64,000 bases of DNA from Alopecurus myosuroides (GCA_028641055.1 CM054060.1:162352696-162416695), one strand, 5' to 3'; counted from the stretch's first letter, positions 10,636-24,565 are shown. Numbers and translations are program-made. Notes: a model not told the origin generated them from the letters alone.

Positions 10636-13600
10636 TGTAGCATCCCAACTTTTAATAAAGATGGAATACCTGTGTTATTGTGCTAGTCCCTGGATCAATT
10701 GCTAGCACCACAGTACAAAATGAAATATCATGCAAATGCATCAAATTCTATTACATCGCATGATCCAGTCTTTACAAAATAGGATTACAACTTGCATAGT
10801 CTTAGAATACTAGCAGAAAATAAAGAAATACAGCGGAAAACATAGAACAACATTGAGCCCAACTTCTTCATGTGCCACAGGCAAAACATGTTGGCGATAG
10901 TCTCGAGATCCTAAACGAAATCCTCACTCGTCTTCAGAAACATCTGCAATATGGAATATGCAGCCACAAGGGAGTCAATACAATTTAATGTATTGGCAAG
11001 TAACACTATGGTGGATATAAATGGCAAGACTAATACTACATGCTTATTTGGCTGAGTGGAGTTTAGGCTAAGTTTGCATAAAGCCAGTTTTGTCCTATCT
11101 CTTTTGTAAAACAAACTTTTCTTTTCAAAGGGGTGGCAACATTGGATTAAGATCCAAGCACCACAATACTGTTCACTTGGTCAAAATTTTACTTATTGAA
11201 ACTGATGATGAGATTCTTCCGTCAATCCTTGTCCAGCTGCTCATAGTTGTCCATAACCGGGGACACGGCTAAGATCTTAGTTTGTTGACTCTGTAGAGTT
11301 TGTGCACTTTCACCTTCAGACTCAAATCAGCCAAAACATCCTATACACCCTGAGTGCATTAAGGAAAGGAGAAGATTGAGACGAGATCTTTCAGAAGAAA
11401 TTCCACCACCGTTTGGCTTACCCGTTCCACCTATAATTATGCTACATCTGCTGGTAAGCCTAGTGAGTTCATTCAACTTAGTTGATCAAGACAGAGCCCA
11501 TATGACTAAAGGTTGCACGGGAAGCTACTAGATTTAGAGGGACATAGTAATCTCTTTGTTCCTGGGTGGCCATCCTCAAGTGACAACCTCAAGTGGAATA
11601 ACCCTTAGACAAGGGCCCTGAGGAAACACTCAACATAAACCAGTCTTACCACTTCCACCCAGGTGGTTCATTCATTAGTTATACTTAGAATTTTTCCTCA
11701 ACATCTAGTAAACAATTTTTGTAGCATGGCTAAGCATCTAAATAAGTACCAAGGCATCAAAAATAACAAGGTATAAGGATGGCTACACACTACTAGGATA
11801 TAGCATAGCATAATATAACTTATTAAAATTTCCTATCATGCATACTACTCAAAATCAACTAATGCATATAGAAAATAATGGGTAGTTGATGATGTGTTAC
11901 TTGCCTTGTTGAAGTTGGTGAAGAATTCACACTCTCTTCACAAAATATTGTTGCTCTCCGTACAATCTATTCATTGAAAACACAATAACAAAATAAACAA
12001 ACATTCTATCAAGCAAACATACAAGTGAAGAGATCATACAAAGCAATAACATAGCCAAAGGAGTTTAACCTAGTGGGCTAGGACAAGGTCTAGGTTGAGT
12101 TTGATGTGATCTAACTTTATTATAACCATACTTGTCGAGGAAGTTCCAAGAGTTCCCTAAAAATAAACATATTACTTCTTCAACTAAAGTAATACATGCA
12201 AACACTTGGTCATATTCACCTTCAAAAATATTTGAGTGACTATGTTAGTATTTTCCATTGTGGTTAGGGTAGGTCTACTAACTTCATCATGAAAGGGAAA
12301 ATATTACTCAGTCTTGGTTTTCCATTTGGGTCAATGGTTGGACAAAAACAACTTGTTATCCTTCAACTTGTATGAATTGCTTCTAGTCCTCATGTGATTG
12401 CCTTCTTGAAGATAATCATCATGCCCTCTAAGTTGTTTCCTTCCTTGGTGTGGTGCTTCTCTTGGTCTTGATAGTCTTCATGGTTTTCTCACTAGTTGTT
12501 TCCCAAGTGGTGTGGTCACAACTAAGTGTTTTATTTAACAAATGTGAAAATATCACTTAGTCAATTGGGAAGAATATAAGAAGAAAGATAGAAAGAGAGA
12601 GGAAGATGTTTTCTACTGAATTTCTTCACGCTTGTACTTCTTGAGTTGCTTCTAGTTGTGGAGTCTAAGTCTTCTCTTCAAAACTTCTTCATTGATCTTT
12701 CTTGTAGCTCTTCATGTTGCCACTAAGTTGGAGATGAAGTTTCCTTCTTGTGCTTGAGTCTTGATCTCCAATTTGTTAGCTTGATGATTTCTTGAAGCAT
12801 GAAAGGGGAGTGGAGAAGTAGATAGAAAACTAAATTTCACTACTTGGTACTATATGTGATTGACACATTCTAAGGACTTGGTTTAGCTCCAAATGGACAT
12901 AACATCAAGGAATAACAGTTGAAAACAATTTCTAAGACATGGTAAAGATGGATGAAACACTAGGTTGGGTTTTTGGTCAAAACACATGGCCATGTTCCAA
13001 GGATGTCCAAAATGGTTGGGCAAGTTTTTTCTGGTTCAAGGTTATCAAATGGAGCAATTTTGCAAAAGGGACTATATTGAAAATATTTATAGAAATTAAT
13101 CTATGTCAAAAATACTCAAATAGACAACTTAATTCTAAATTCAATTTTAATTTGTTCAAATATTATTTTGTGACAGAGGATATGAAAGTACACATTCTAA
13201 GGTTTCCAAATATATTTTATTTGCAATTTTTGGATTTGTAGAATTTGAATTATGCCAAATTTCATCAAACAAGCATATTTGAATTTGAACAAATTTAAGT
13301 TTGTCCAATTAGAATTTGGCCAGTGCCAAATGTTTCTAGATGTTGTGCCGATTCCAAAAAGTCCAAGTTTGCTAAATTTGGGCTTATGGATCAAAAGTTA
13401 TGATGATTCTAGTTTCTAGGGGCTTTTCTGCAAAATTGATATTCTATTTTTATTCGGGAATAAATTCCAGAGGCAGATGGGCTCAGATCTTCTATTTGCC
13501 GCCCAGGGCGATGGATAGGGACTGGGCCTAGGCCGGCTACGTGCTGCGTGGGTGACAAATAACCAGATCAGCGCAGCCGACTAGCGCTGATGTGGCGTGC

Positions 13601-15465
13601 TCCTATTGGCCTATACCGGTTCGGTTAAGTGATTGGACGTGGAGCGCCCGATCTGGATCTAACGGTGGATACAGCTAGGGTTTACCTCCTGCCGGAATGG
13701 GTTGCCGGCAATGGCGCACGCGGCGGCGCTGTCCTCGGGTTTCGTCGGAGACGGTGCTCCGGCGGTTCTCGGACTCAACGACGATGACGACCCGGTGCAA
13801 GGATCCACGGCGCAGCGGACGGTGACCATGGCGCGGCCTCGCGCTTCCCGGGACGGTGGCACGGCGCAAACGGAGACGATCCAGACGACTGCGAGCTTCG
13901 AATGCTCGCAGTTGTCCTCGATATTCTGCGAAAAACAAAACCAGGAGTATCAGAGGGCGCTCAAGGGGGAGGGGAAGAGGAGAAAACGAAAAGGAGGCGA
14001 CGTTATCCTGCTGCATTGCCAGAATTGATGATTTAGGGCCGCGGGAGGAGCCAACTCCAGCGAGAAATACCCGCGTCCTCGGGCACCATTTGGGAATGAG
14101 TCAGAGAGGAAAATGAAGAGGGGATCAGTGTCTTTAAGGAGAGCGCTCGGGGAGGAATTAACGCGACTTAATTCGCGAGAATTTACAGCGAGGAGAAACG
14201 GCAGTGGCAGTTTCTGCTAGAGCTTGAAGGCGAGGTGATGTCATTGATGACATCATCAATTTTTTTTCTTTTTAATTTCTCTTTAATCATTTCTTTAACA
14301 ACTTCTGTATAAAAACTCCAATTGGCATGAAACCAATTTCCAAATTCTTAAAATTTAATTGCCTTTCTAGAAAAACCATTTTCACAAACTTTTGAACATA
14401 TTACATTTTTAATTATGAAATTTGAATAATTCATTAAAAGTGACTCAATAGCATTTTTAATAGAAAAATCAAATTTAATTTTGAGAAAGGGTTTTATAAA
14501 AATACAGAGACATTATATAAGTCAAATATCATTTTTGAAAATCATTTACACCTATTTTGCTATTTTATATTTTGAAATAGAAATGATTTCACTAATAGCA
14601 TATTAATGCCATTTTAAAAAATATCAATTATATAAATGAAAATTATTGGTTGAATAAAATATCAGAGACATCAATGTGATCAAATGACATTTTCCAAAAT
14701 AATTTTTAATGGTTTTCATATTTTATGATTTTAAAATATGAAGAAACAATGATAGTCACTTAATAGAAAACATTAATTTTTATATGATTAAAACAATTTT
14801 TAGAAATATTTTCTATAGTTTAACTATTGTTTTCTAAGACCCTTTTAGGAACTTTCATATTGTATATATTCAACATATTAGTGAAACCACAATTAGTACC
14901 CTTTTGTTATATTCCAAACATAGAGAATTTTTTAATAAATTTGGAAAATGGGGTTTAGTAAAAGCAGAAAGGTTTTCCCAAATGAAAACATTGTTTTCTC
15001 AAAGTATCTTACTTGTTTTCATAAACAATTTATTTCTATAGCACTATATTATTTTGTTGATTGACATAGCACTTAGAAAATAAGGATCCAACTTATATCT
15101 ATTTTGGGGTTATCAATAATAGTGAAACCCTTTTTAGTGACAAGAAGAAAATATTAGAGATAACAATTCTCTAGTTTTTATATATCAAAAATATTTTCAA
15201 GATCATAATTGGGTTGAAAACATGTTTGGTGTAAGGGTTTGCTTAAGAAGAAATATTTTCTTTATGTAGAAATATTTATTTTGGAATGACTTTAGGGTTT
15301 ATGGAATAGAGGTATATTGGATTTTCATTTCCAAAACATTAGAACATGTATTGTTTTCTTTTGTTTCTCGCACCTCATTTGGTTTTTGGTGACTTGCATA
15401 ACATGAAAACAAAAAGTTTCAATTTTTAGTGATTTTTGGACTTTCCAAAAATCAGGGATGTTACA
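10636..15465 (-). repeat. LARD 3' LTR (4.83 kb)
   Basis: On the coding strand it begins TGTAACATCCC and ends CTACA. It is mostly AT-rich with a 687-bp GC-rich block at 13498-14184 that the other LTR lacks. Two identical 67-codon frames (10911-11114 and 17585-17788) exist only because of the duplication and have no protein-like features. Confidence 0.88.
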
Positions 15466-17295
15466 GACTACCACCCTTAAAAGAAATCTCGTCCCGAGAT
15501 TTGGGAAGGTTAGAAAGAAAGATTTGGGTAACTGGATTCCAAAACAACTGGATGGGCTACCACCCTTAAAAGAAGATTTGGTGGGTAGTCTATTTTCATT
15601 AGATTAGAGTGTAGATTGATTCTAGATTAGCTTGAGTAGATCTTTCCTTTGTGGTAGAGGTGTAGACCAACATAGGTATGTTGGACTACCTTTGACACTG
15701 AGGGGTCATTCTTTGGGTCAATCAAAAGTCTTTGGGTTCCTCTCAACTTGGTCTTTTGATGTGCTTGGAAAATCTTCCATCTTGTTGTTGTCATCGTTGA
15801 AAGCAAGCACCATGCTATTTCTAACAAACTCTCATGGCATGCAAAAATCTTCCATTTGTTTGATACCTCCAAGGTTTGGCTTGATCCTCACCGAAAATTG
15901 TACGTTTTCAATAACACTGACATAGGGTCATTATTGTATTCTACCATTCTATGGTTCAGGTTTAACATCACCGTCTCTCTAATAGGTATGTCACTCAGAT
16001 TTAACATTCCTCATAGCCAAAGTAAATAATGTGAGTAGTCACCATGGGGGCCAATCCATGTTGCACTCAATCATTACCTTGTACTTGGATTGATGAATCT
16101 TGTTTAATAACACTAGGTCACCTCACTTGTCTAACATAAAGTTTCCAATCTGTAAGACAAACCTAAGCTAAACTATCATTTCTCAACTAGTGGGCTGCGT
16201 AAAACTCCTATGTAACACAAACTGGATAGTTGTGTTTCTTCATTATTTCTTCTCCTGGTGTAGTTGACTCTGAAATCTTCATAGCTCATGCAACTTGGGG
16301 TTCACTTGTCTTTCTTCACTTGTTGATTTGCTTGCTGCTCCTTATGACGTAGTTGGCATTGATCATGGATGTGATTGTTCCTTCACAAAAAGGATCTTGA
16401 AATCTGTGACATTCCTCAATTGTGTGTCTTGTGTCTCTATGGAGAACTAGTCATTACATTCTTGGGTGAAAGGTTTGTTGTTGCACTTCATATGGTAGCC
16501 CAATATGGTTGGTAAATGGGTATGGGTTTTTTGTTTGGCTTAGCATGAATGAGTAGAGATTAGAAAGAGACTGAAGAAATTCCTACCCCAACACACCAGA
16601 TCAAGGAAACTCATCTTGCAAACAACACATAACAAACATATAGCAACACATTCATCACACCAAACAACAAGGTTTTTGAAAACACTCATATTGTCATACC
16701 ATACTCATTAGTATGATCAATATACTAACACGTTAACGTTGTTCTAACAAACTAGATTGGTGGTCTCATCTATATCTTCTTGAGTTTTCTTCAAATTCTT
16801 CTCTCCATGTCTTAGCTATTCTTGATTGTTGTGAAGTCTATGATTTTCTTAAAGTTCTTCAATAATCTTGAGTGTAGGTCTTCATGTGGTGAAAATACTT
16901 CTTGTACTTCCTGGTATGATCATCAGCATTCCCGTCTTGATGGTATTGAAGAGGTAGGTCATCTAGAAATTTTTGAAGGTGAATAGTAGATGAGAGGATA
17001 TGAGAAAAATTAAGATGATTGTTTTGTTTATAGAAAGTTTGAACATAGAAAGTTTTCAATCCTAGGGTGATCAATGGGTTATTAACAACTTGTTGCAAAT
17101 TGGATATTCACTATAGTGAGAGATACTGGCACCCGCAAGCCAATCAGGGAACGGTCTCGTGTCCGTGGACACGTAAAGTTATCCAGGCCGCTTCATCTCA
17201 CTATGCCGCTAGGATCCAAAATACTCTAAGGAGACAATAACATGATCAAAAGGGCTTCCAAACCTAAGGGTCTCGAATCCTACAGGCAACACAAT
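15466..17295 (-). other. LARD internal non-coding domain
   Basis: The 1.83 kb between the LTR and the primer site contains only short frames with no retroelement motif. At its left edge the coding strand reads ACGAGATTTCTTTTAAGGG and then the LTR, a likely polypurine tract. An inverted pair AATCTCG/CGAGATT (15485-15501) lies in it. Confidence 0.7.
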
Positions 17296-17307
17296 GCTCT
17301 GATACCA
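17296..17307 (-). other. LARD primer binding site (tRNA-iMet)
   Basis: GCTCTGATACCA on the plus strand is TGGTATCAGAGC on the minus strand, an exact complement of the 3' end of initiator tRNA-Met, three bases from the 5' LTR. Confidence 0.9.
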
Positions 17308-17310
17308 TTT

Positions 17311-20300
17311 TGTAGCGTCCCAACTTTTAATAAAGATGGAATACCTGTGTTATTGTGCTAGTCCCTGGATCAATTGCTAGCACCACAGATAAAATGAAAT
17401 ATCATGCAAATGCATCAAATTCTATTACATCGCATGATCCAGTCTTTACAAAATAGTATTACAACTTTCATAGTCTTAGAAGACTAGCAGAAAACAAAGT
17501 ATTACAGCGGAAAACATAGAACAACATTAAGCCCATCTTCTTCATGTGCCACAGGCAAAACATGTTGGCGATAGTCTCGAGATCCTAAACGAAATCCTCA
17601 CTCGTCTTCAGAAACATCTGCAATATGGAATATGCAGCCACAAGGGAGTCAATACAATTTAATGTATTGGCAAGTAACACTATGGTGGATATAAATGGCA
17701 AGACTAATACTACATGCTTATTTGGCTGAGTGGAGTTTAGGCTAAGTTTGCATAAAGCCAGTTTTGTCCTATCTCTTTTGTAAAACAAACTTTTCTTTTC
17801 AAAGGGGTGGCAACATTGGATTAAGATCCAAGCACCACAATACTGTTCACTTGGTCAAAATTTTACTTATTGAAACTGATGATGAGATTCTTCCGTCAAT
17901 CCTTGTCCAGCTGCTCATAGTTGTCCATAACCGGGGACACGGCTAAGATCTTAGTTTGTTGACTCTGCAAAGTTTGTGCACTTTCACCTTCAGACTCAAA
18001 TCAGCCAAAACATCCTATACACCCTGAGTGCATTAAGGAAAGGAGAAGATTGAGACGAGATCTTTCAGAAGAAATTCCACCACCGTTTGGCTTACCCGTT
18101 CCACTTATAATTATGCTAAATCTGCTGGTAAGCCTAGTGAGTTCATTCAACTTAGTTGATCAAGACAGAGCCCATATGACTAAAGGTTGCACGAGAAGCT
18201 ACTAGATTTAGAGGGACATAGTAATCTCTTTGTTCCTGGGTGGCCATCCTCAAGTGACAACCTCAAGTGGAATAACCCTTAGACAAGGGCCTGAGGAAAC
18301 ACTCAACATAAACCAGTCTTACCACTTCCACCCAGGTGGTTCATTCATTATTTATACTTAGAATTTTTCCTCAACATCTAGTAAACAATTTTTGTAGCAT
18401 GGCTAAGCATCTAAATAAGTACCAAGGCTTCAAAAATAACAAGGTATAAGGATGGCTACACACTACTAGGATATAGCATAGCATAATATAACTTATTAAA
18501 ATTTCCTATCATGCATACTACTCAAAATCAACTAATGCATATAGAAAATAATGGGTAGTTGATGATGTGTTACTTGCCTTGTTGAAGTTGGTGAAGAATT
18601 CACACTCTCTTCACAAAAGATCGTTGCTCTCCGTACAATCTATTCATTGAAAACACAATAACAAAATAAACAAACATTCTATCAAGCAAACATACAAGTG
18701 AAGAGATCATACAAAGCAATAACATAGCCAAAGGAGTTTAACCTAGTGGGCTAGGACAAGGTCTAGGTTGAGTTTGATGTGATCTAACTTTATTGTAACC
18801 ATACTTGTCGAGGAAGTTCCAAGAGTTCCCTAAAAATAAACATATTACTTCTTCAACTAAAGTAATACATGCAAACACTTGGTCATATTCACCTTCAAAA
18901 ATATTTGAGTGACTATGTTAGTATTTTCCATTGTGGTTAGGGTAGGTCTACTAACTTCATCATGAAAGGGAAAATATTACTCAGTCTTGGTTTTCCATTT
19001 GGGTCAATGGTTGGACAAAAACAACTTGTTATCCTTCAACTTGTATGAATTGCTTCTAGTCCTCATGTGATTGCCTTCTTGAAGATAATCATCATGCCCT
19101 CTAAGTTGTTTCCTTCCTTGGTGTGGTGCTTCTCTTGGTCTTGATAGTCTTCATGGTTTTCTCACTAGTTGTTTCCCAAGTGGTGTGGTCACAACTAAGT
19201 GTTTTATTTAACAAATGTGAAAATATCACTAAGTCAATTGGGAAGAATATAAGAAGAAAGATAGAAAGAGAGAGGAAGATGTTTTCTACTGAATTTCTTC
19301 ACACTTGTACTTCTTGAGTTGCTTCTAGTTGTGGAGTCTAAGTCTTATCTTCAAAACTTCTTCATTGATCTTTCTTGTAGCTCTTCATGTTGCCACTAAG
19401 TTGGAGATGAAGTTTTCTTCTTGTGCTTGAGTCTTGATCTCCAATTTGTTAGCTTGATGATTTCTTGAAGCATGAAAGGGGAGTGGAGAAGTAGATAGAA
19501 AACTAAATTTCACTACTTGGTACTATATGTGATTGACACATTCTAAGGACTTGGCTTAGCTCCAAATAGACATAACATCAAGGAATAACAGTTGAAAACA
19601 ATTTCTAAGACATGGTAAAGATGGATGAAACACTAGGTTGGGTTTTTGGTCAAAACACATGGCCATGTTCCAAGGATGTCCAAAATGGTTGGGCAAGTTT
19701 TTTCTGGTTCAAGGTTATCAAATGGAGCAATTTTGCAAAAGGGACTATATTGAAAATATTTATAGAAATTAATCTATGTCAAAAATACTCAAATAGACAA
19801 CTTAATTCTAAATTCAATTTTAATTTGTTCAAATATTATTTTGGGACAGAGGATATGAAAGTACACATTCTAAGGTTTCCAAATATATTTTATTTGCAAT
19901 TTTGGATTTGTAGAATTTGAATTATGCCAAATTTCATCAAACAAGCATATTTGAATTTGAACAAATTTAAGTTTGTAAAATTAGAATTTGGCCAGTGCCA
20001 AATGTTTCTAGATGTTGTGCCGATTCCAAAAAGTCCAAGTTTGCTAAATTTGGGCTTATGGATCAAAAGTTATGATGATTCTAGTTTCTAGGGGTTTTTC
20101 TGCAAAATTGATATTCTATTTTTATTCGGTAATAAATTCCAGAGGCAAATGGGCTCAGATCTTCTATTTTTACGGCGAGGAGAAACGGCAGTGGCAGTTT
20201 CTGCCAGAGCTTGAAGGCGAGGTGATGTCATTGATGACATCATCAATTTTTTTTATTTTTCTTTTTAATTTCTGTTTAATCATTTCTTTAACAACTTCTG

Positions 20301-21459
20301 TATAAAAACTCCAATTGGCATGAAACCAATTTCCAAATTCTTAAAATTTAATTGCCTTTCTAGAAAAACCATTTTCACAAACTTTTGAACATATTATATT
20401 TTTGAATTATGAAATTTGAATAATTCATTAAAAGTGACTTAATAGCATTTTTAATAGAAAAATCAAATTTAATTTTGAGAAAGGGTTTTATAAAAATACA
20501 GAGACATTATATAAGTCAAATATCATTTTTGAAAATCATTTACACCTATTTTTCTATTTTATATTTTGAAATAGAAATGATTTCACTAATAGCATATTAA
20601 TGCCATTTTAAAAAATATCAATTATATAAATGAAAATTATTGGTTGAATAAAATATCATAGACATCAATGTGATCAAATGACATTTTCCAAAATCATTTT
20701 TAATGGTTTTCATATTTTATGATTTTAAAATATGAAGAAACAATGATAGTCACTTAATAGAAAACATTAATTTTTATATGATTAAAACAATTTTTAGAAA
20801 TATTTTCTATGGTTCAACTATTGTTTTCTAAGACCCTTTTAGGAACTTTCATATTGTATATATTTAACATATTAGTGAAACCACAATTAGTATCCTTTTG
20901 TTATATTCCAAACATAGAGAATTTTTTAATAAATTTGGAAAATGGGGTTTAGTAAAAGCAGAAAGGTTTTCCCAAATGAAAACATTGTTTTCTCAAAGTA
21001 TCTTACTTGTTTTCATAAACAATTTATTTATATAGCACTATATTATTTTGTTGATTGACATAACACTTGGAAAACAAGGATCCAACTTATATCTATTTTG
21101 GGGTTATCAATAATAGTGAAACCCTTTTTAGTGACAAGAAGAAAATATTAGAGATAAAAATTCTCTAGTTTTTATATATCAAAAATATTTTCAAGATCAT
21201 AATTGGGTTGAAAACATGTTTGGTGTAAGTGTTTGCTTAAGAAGAAATATTTTCTTTATGTAGAAAAATTTATTTTGGAATGACTTTAGGGTTTATGGAA
21301 TAGAGGTATATTGGATTTTCATTTCCAAAACATTAGAACATGTATTGTTTTCTTTTGTTTCTTGCACCTCATTTGGTTTTTGGTGACTTGCATAACATGA
21401 AAACAAAAAAATTCAATTTTTAGTGATTTTTGGACTTTCCAAAAATCAGGGATGTTACA
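17311..21459 (-). repeat. LARD 5' LTR (4.15 kb)
   Basis: Very similar to 10636-15465 throughout, with scattered substitutions and tiny indels, and lacking the GC-rich block after position 20167. Confidence 0.88.
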
Positions 21460-21461
21460 GT

Positions 21462-21872
21462 TTTCATTCTTTCCCAAGCTTTAGCAACATGTTCATTATC
21501 AAATTGTTTAATATTCATTATGTCACTTCTCAGAGATATAATCTTAGCAGGAGGATAATATTTTCCAATGAAAGCATCTTTACACTTAGTCCATGAATCA
21601 ATACTATTTCTAGGAAAAGATAGCAACCATTCTTTAGCTCTTCCACATCTTTATATTTTTGCATCTCACATAGTTCAACAAAATTATTAAGGTGAGCAGC
21701 AGCATCATCAGTACTAACACCAGAAAACTTCTCTTTCATAACAAGATTTAATAAAGTAGGTTTAATTTCATAGAAAGCAGCAGTAGGAGCAGGTGGAGCA
21801 ATGTGTGAAAATAAAATCATTGTTGTTTGTGCTAGTGAAGTCACACAACTTAGTATTCTCAGAGGAACTCAT
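21462..21872 (-). pseudogene. gag: N-terminal gag, X copy B
   Basis: Starts at ATG 21872-21870 (MSSSENTKLCDFTS), shifts frame once near 21800, then reads FYEIKPTLLNLVMKEKFSGV and DDAAAHLNNFVELCEMQKY, with a deletion and shift in the middle, and ends at the LARD border in KYYPPAKIISLRSDIMN. The intact counterpart is 43709-44170 in copy e. This is the capsid N-terminal domain of an Athila-like gag. Confidence 0.8.
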
Positions 21873-22035
21873 TTTAGCAAAATAAAAGCAAGCAAATAAA
21901 TAACAGCTATAAAGTAAACTATTTTTTTGTGTTTTCGATAAAGAGAAGCAAAACAAGACAAAAATAAAAACAAGACAATAAACAAAATAAAGAGGTTGAG
22001 AGTGAGACACTCCCCTTGCCAGAAGACTACTTCCT

Positions 22036-22052
22036 CCCCGGCAACGGCGCCA
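22036..22052 (-). other. Primer site of X copy B (tRNA-Asp)
   Basis: CCCCGGCAACGGCGCCA is the exact complement of the standard tRNA-Asp primer site TGGCGCCGTTGCCGGGG, ten bases from the 5' LTR. Confidence 0.9.
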
Positions 22053-22062
22053 GAAATTTCCT

Positions 22063-23649
22063 TGATGATACGTGTTGGGAACCCCAAGAGGAGGGTGTGA
22101 TGAGTGTAGCGGTAGGAATTTTCCCCATTTAAGAACCAAGGTTATAAATCAAGTAGGAGGAAGAGGATCTTTGGAAGGTTGATGCCACTGACGGTGGTAA
22201 TGGCGCTTCACCGGTGTCAGCAACATGCGGAACATGCACACAACACAACCAAAATACTTTGTCCCAACTGTACAGTGAGGTCGTCAATCTCACCGGTCTT
22301 GCTGAAAACAAAGATTAGACGTATAGTGTGGAAAATAGTGTATGCTTGCAGTAAGTAAAGAAAGCAGGAAATTGTAGTGGTTTGTTTAACAGTGTAAGAA
22401 AATGGACCGGGGTTCATAGGTTCACTAGTGGTGTCTCTCCATAAAAGATAGCATGATGGATGAACAAATTACAGTAGAGCAATTGACAAATAAAGGTTGC
22501 ACCGTAGTGCACATTCATGACATGATGACTACTATGATATTTAGTGCGGGAATTACAACAATATACATAGACCGTAATCCAACTGCATCTATGAGTAATA
22601 ATCCACCCTCAGGTTATCATTCGAACCCCCTTAGGTATTAAGTTGCAAGCAACAAATAACTTCATTAAACAAAGTGTGTAATGTAAGCAATGATTGTACA
22701 CGCGGGCACTCACACCGCTGTTTTCTCCCTAGTGGCAATAGCACATCCTCCCCCATCACATTTCTGTCACTCGAGCACAGGCAAAAAGGAGGCATGAACC
22801 CACTATCGAGTATAAATACTCCCTCTTGAGTCACTAGAAACTACTTGGCCAGAGCAACCACTAGCAACAGAAAGCATGCAAGATCACAAATAACATATGC
22901 AATAAAGACTACAATCAACTTGGCATAAGTACAATATTCATCGGATCCTAGCAAACACAACACAAAGGATTACATAAGAACAATCTCGATCATGTTATGC
23001 AGCTCACAAGATCTAAACATTGAGGCATAGGAGGAGAAGACAACCATCTAGCTACTGCTATGGACCCGTAGTCCAAGGATGAACTACTCGTGCATCACTC
23101 CAGAGGCAGGCATGGTGACGAAGAGGCCTCCGGTGATGATCTCTCTCCGGCAGGGTGCCGAGAGACAGCTTCAGAACCCCCCCTGATCTAGGGTTGACGA
23201 CGACGACGGCTGCGGAACTTTTCGGGGAATTTTTTATCAGGTGCTTAGGGTTTTCCTTCGGTGGGGAATAAATTGGCGAAAGGGCAAAGGTGGTGGAGCC
23301 GTAGGGGCCCCACACCACCACCCCCCCCCCCCCCGCGCGGCCAAGGGGGGCGCCACCCTATGGTGTGGGCCCCTTGAGGCCCTCCTCCGGGTCTCTTTGG
23401 GACTCCGTGGAACCTTCGGGAATTCTAAGACTTCCGGGCTTCAAATTTTCCAATTCCGAGAATATTTCCAGAACAACTTTTCTGAAACTAAAAATAGCAG
23501 AAAACAGGGAACTGGATCTGTGGCATCTTGTCAATAGGTTAGTCCGGAAAATTGACAAAAATGACATAAAGAAGGGAGAAAACATGTAGCAATTGGCATA
23601 ATATCATCATGGAACATCAGAAATTATAGATACGTTAGACACGTACCAC
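22063..23649 (-). repeat. X-family LTR 'b', 5' LTR of copy B
   Basis: Runs from TGATGATACGTGTTGGG to CACGTACCA on the plus strand, 1587 bp. It is the complete 5' LTR of copy B. It is inserted into the gag start of element Z (23650 onward). Contains a C-rich run near 23320-23334. Confidence 0.87.
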
Positions 23650-24500
23650 TGCTCCGCGCGGGGGTCATTTTCCGGCGGCTGGATTACCCGTAGATAGGTA
23701 GTAGCGGCCAAGGCCGTGGCCGCGGGGATTGTCGGGTGCACGTTGTCGTCCTCGTCGACATGCATGAATGAGGTCTCCATGGTTCTGGAAATCTCGCCGA
23801 GAGACTTTTGGTTCATGCGAGCAGTCTTGGAGGCGTGCTTTCCTTTCCTGGGAGGTTGCTCCCCCGTTGAGTCGCGAGTTCTGGAAAGTGCCGCCCGATG
23901 CGCACTCGAAGCTTTAGCCGCGCGTTGGCGCGTGTCAAGTTCTTTGCGGGTGTTTATCATCTCTTGATTTTTTAGCGAAAGGAAGTAGTGGTACGCTGTC
24001 AAATCTTCCTACGTGGCTATGACTGCCAATGGTTGTCTCTTCTATACCGCCGTTTTCACTTTGACCCAGGCGGCCCGCAAGACGTTGATCTGTTGCCTCG
24101 CTGTCAGGCTTGCCTCTGTTTCGGCGGGTTCCTCGCCAGTCTCGGCCATGCAGACGTGGGCCAGATATGGCTCGTAAGTATTTGGTGCAGGTCAATGGCT
24201 TTCGCCGAGACCAGCGGGTTCTTCAGCCGCGATGGTGTGGAAGTCGAGCTTGTTGCGGCGAACGGAACCGTCGCTTGACTCCGAGCTGCAGTCGGTGTCG
24301 TCGAGTGGCGATTCTTGGGTCGCCGTGCTCGAAACAGATTCGGTGTCAGCTCCGGCGTATGCGGGAGTGTCGGGGAAGCGCATAATTCCTTCCTTAGTGG
24401 TGTGGACGTGTAGGTCACCGAAAGTCAACGAGACGCCCTCCTGGAGACTGCTGAACGCCAGGCGAGAAGCCTACGAGTGGGGCGTGTAGATGAACAACCC
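23650..24500 (-). pseudogene. gag: gag start of Gypsy element Z, truncated
   Basis: GC-rich coding-like sequence lies between the Z primer site and LTR 'b'. Minus-strand frames 24428-24192, 24195-23935 and 24002-23650 look like one protein split by frame changes. The segments contain Arg/Ala-rich text (LDTRQRAAKASSAHRAALSR) and an acidic Ser-rich leader (ESVSSTATQESPLDD), common in N-terminal gag of Tat-type Gypsy elements. The rest of Z was lost or displaced where copy B inserted. The assignment rests mainly on position. Confidence 0.6.
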
Positions 24501-24565
24501 GAAGTAGATTGGCTCCGTAGGACCCGAAGATTCCGGGCTCTAGTTCAAGCTCGGTGCAGCCTGCC

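Larger units (their letters stand above)
10636..21459 (-). mobile_element. LARD-type LTR retrotransposon, non-coding
   Basis: Two very long direct repeats (10636-15465 and 17311-21459), both TGTAG...TTACA on the plus strand, flank a 1.8 kb centre. A tRNA-iMet primer site lies beside the right repeat and a purine-rich tract ending GGGTGGTAGTC (coding strand) beside the left repeat, so the element reads leftwards. No gag or pol is present in 10.8 kb. The architecture matches large retrotransposon derivatives of Triticeae, of which barley Sukkula is the known example; membership of that exact family is not shown. It interrupts the gag of X copy B (10572/21462). No 5-bp target duplication is seen (GCCGA left, GTTTT right). 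Confidence 0.85.

Noticed and set aside
10911..11114. Identical 67-codon minus-strand frames at 10911-11114 and 17585-17788
   Set aside because: They are the same place in the two LARD LTRs; identity comes from LTR duplication and not from coding constraint.
13659..14116. Overlapping frames on both strands in the GC-rich LARD block, considered as a captured gene
   Set aside because: Low-complexity Arg/Ser/Ala content, no recognised domain, and frames open on both strands, as expected from GC-rich DNA.
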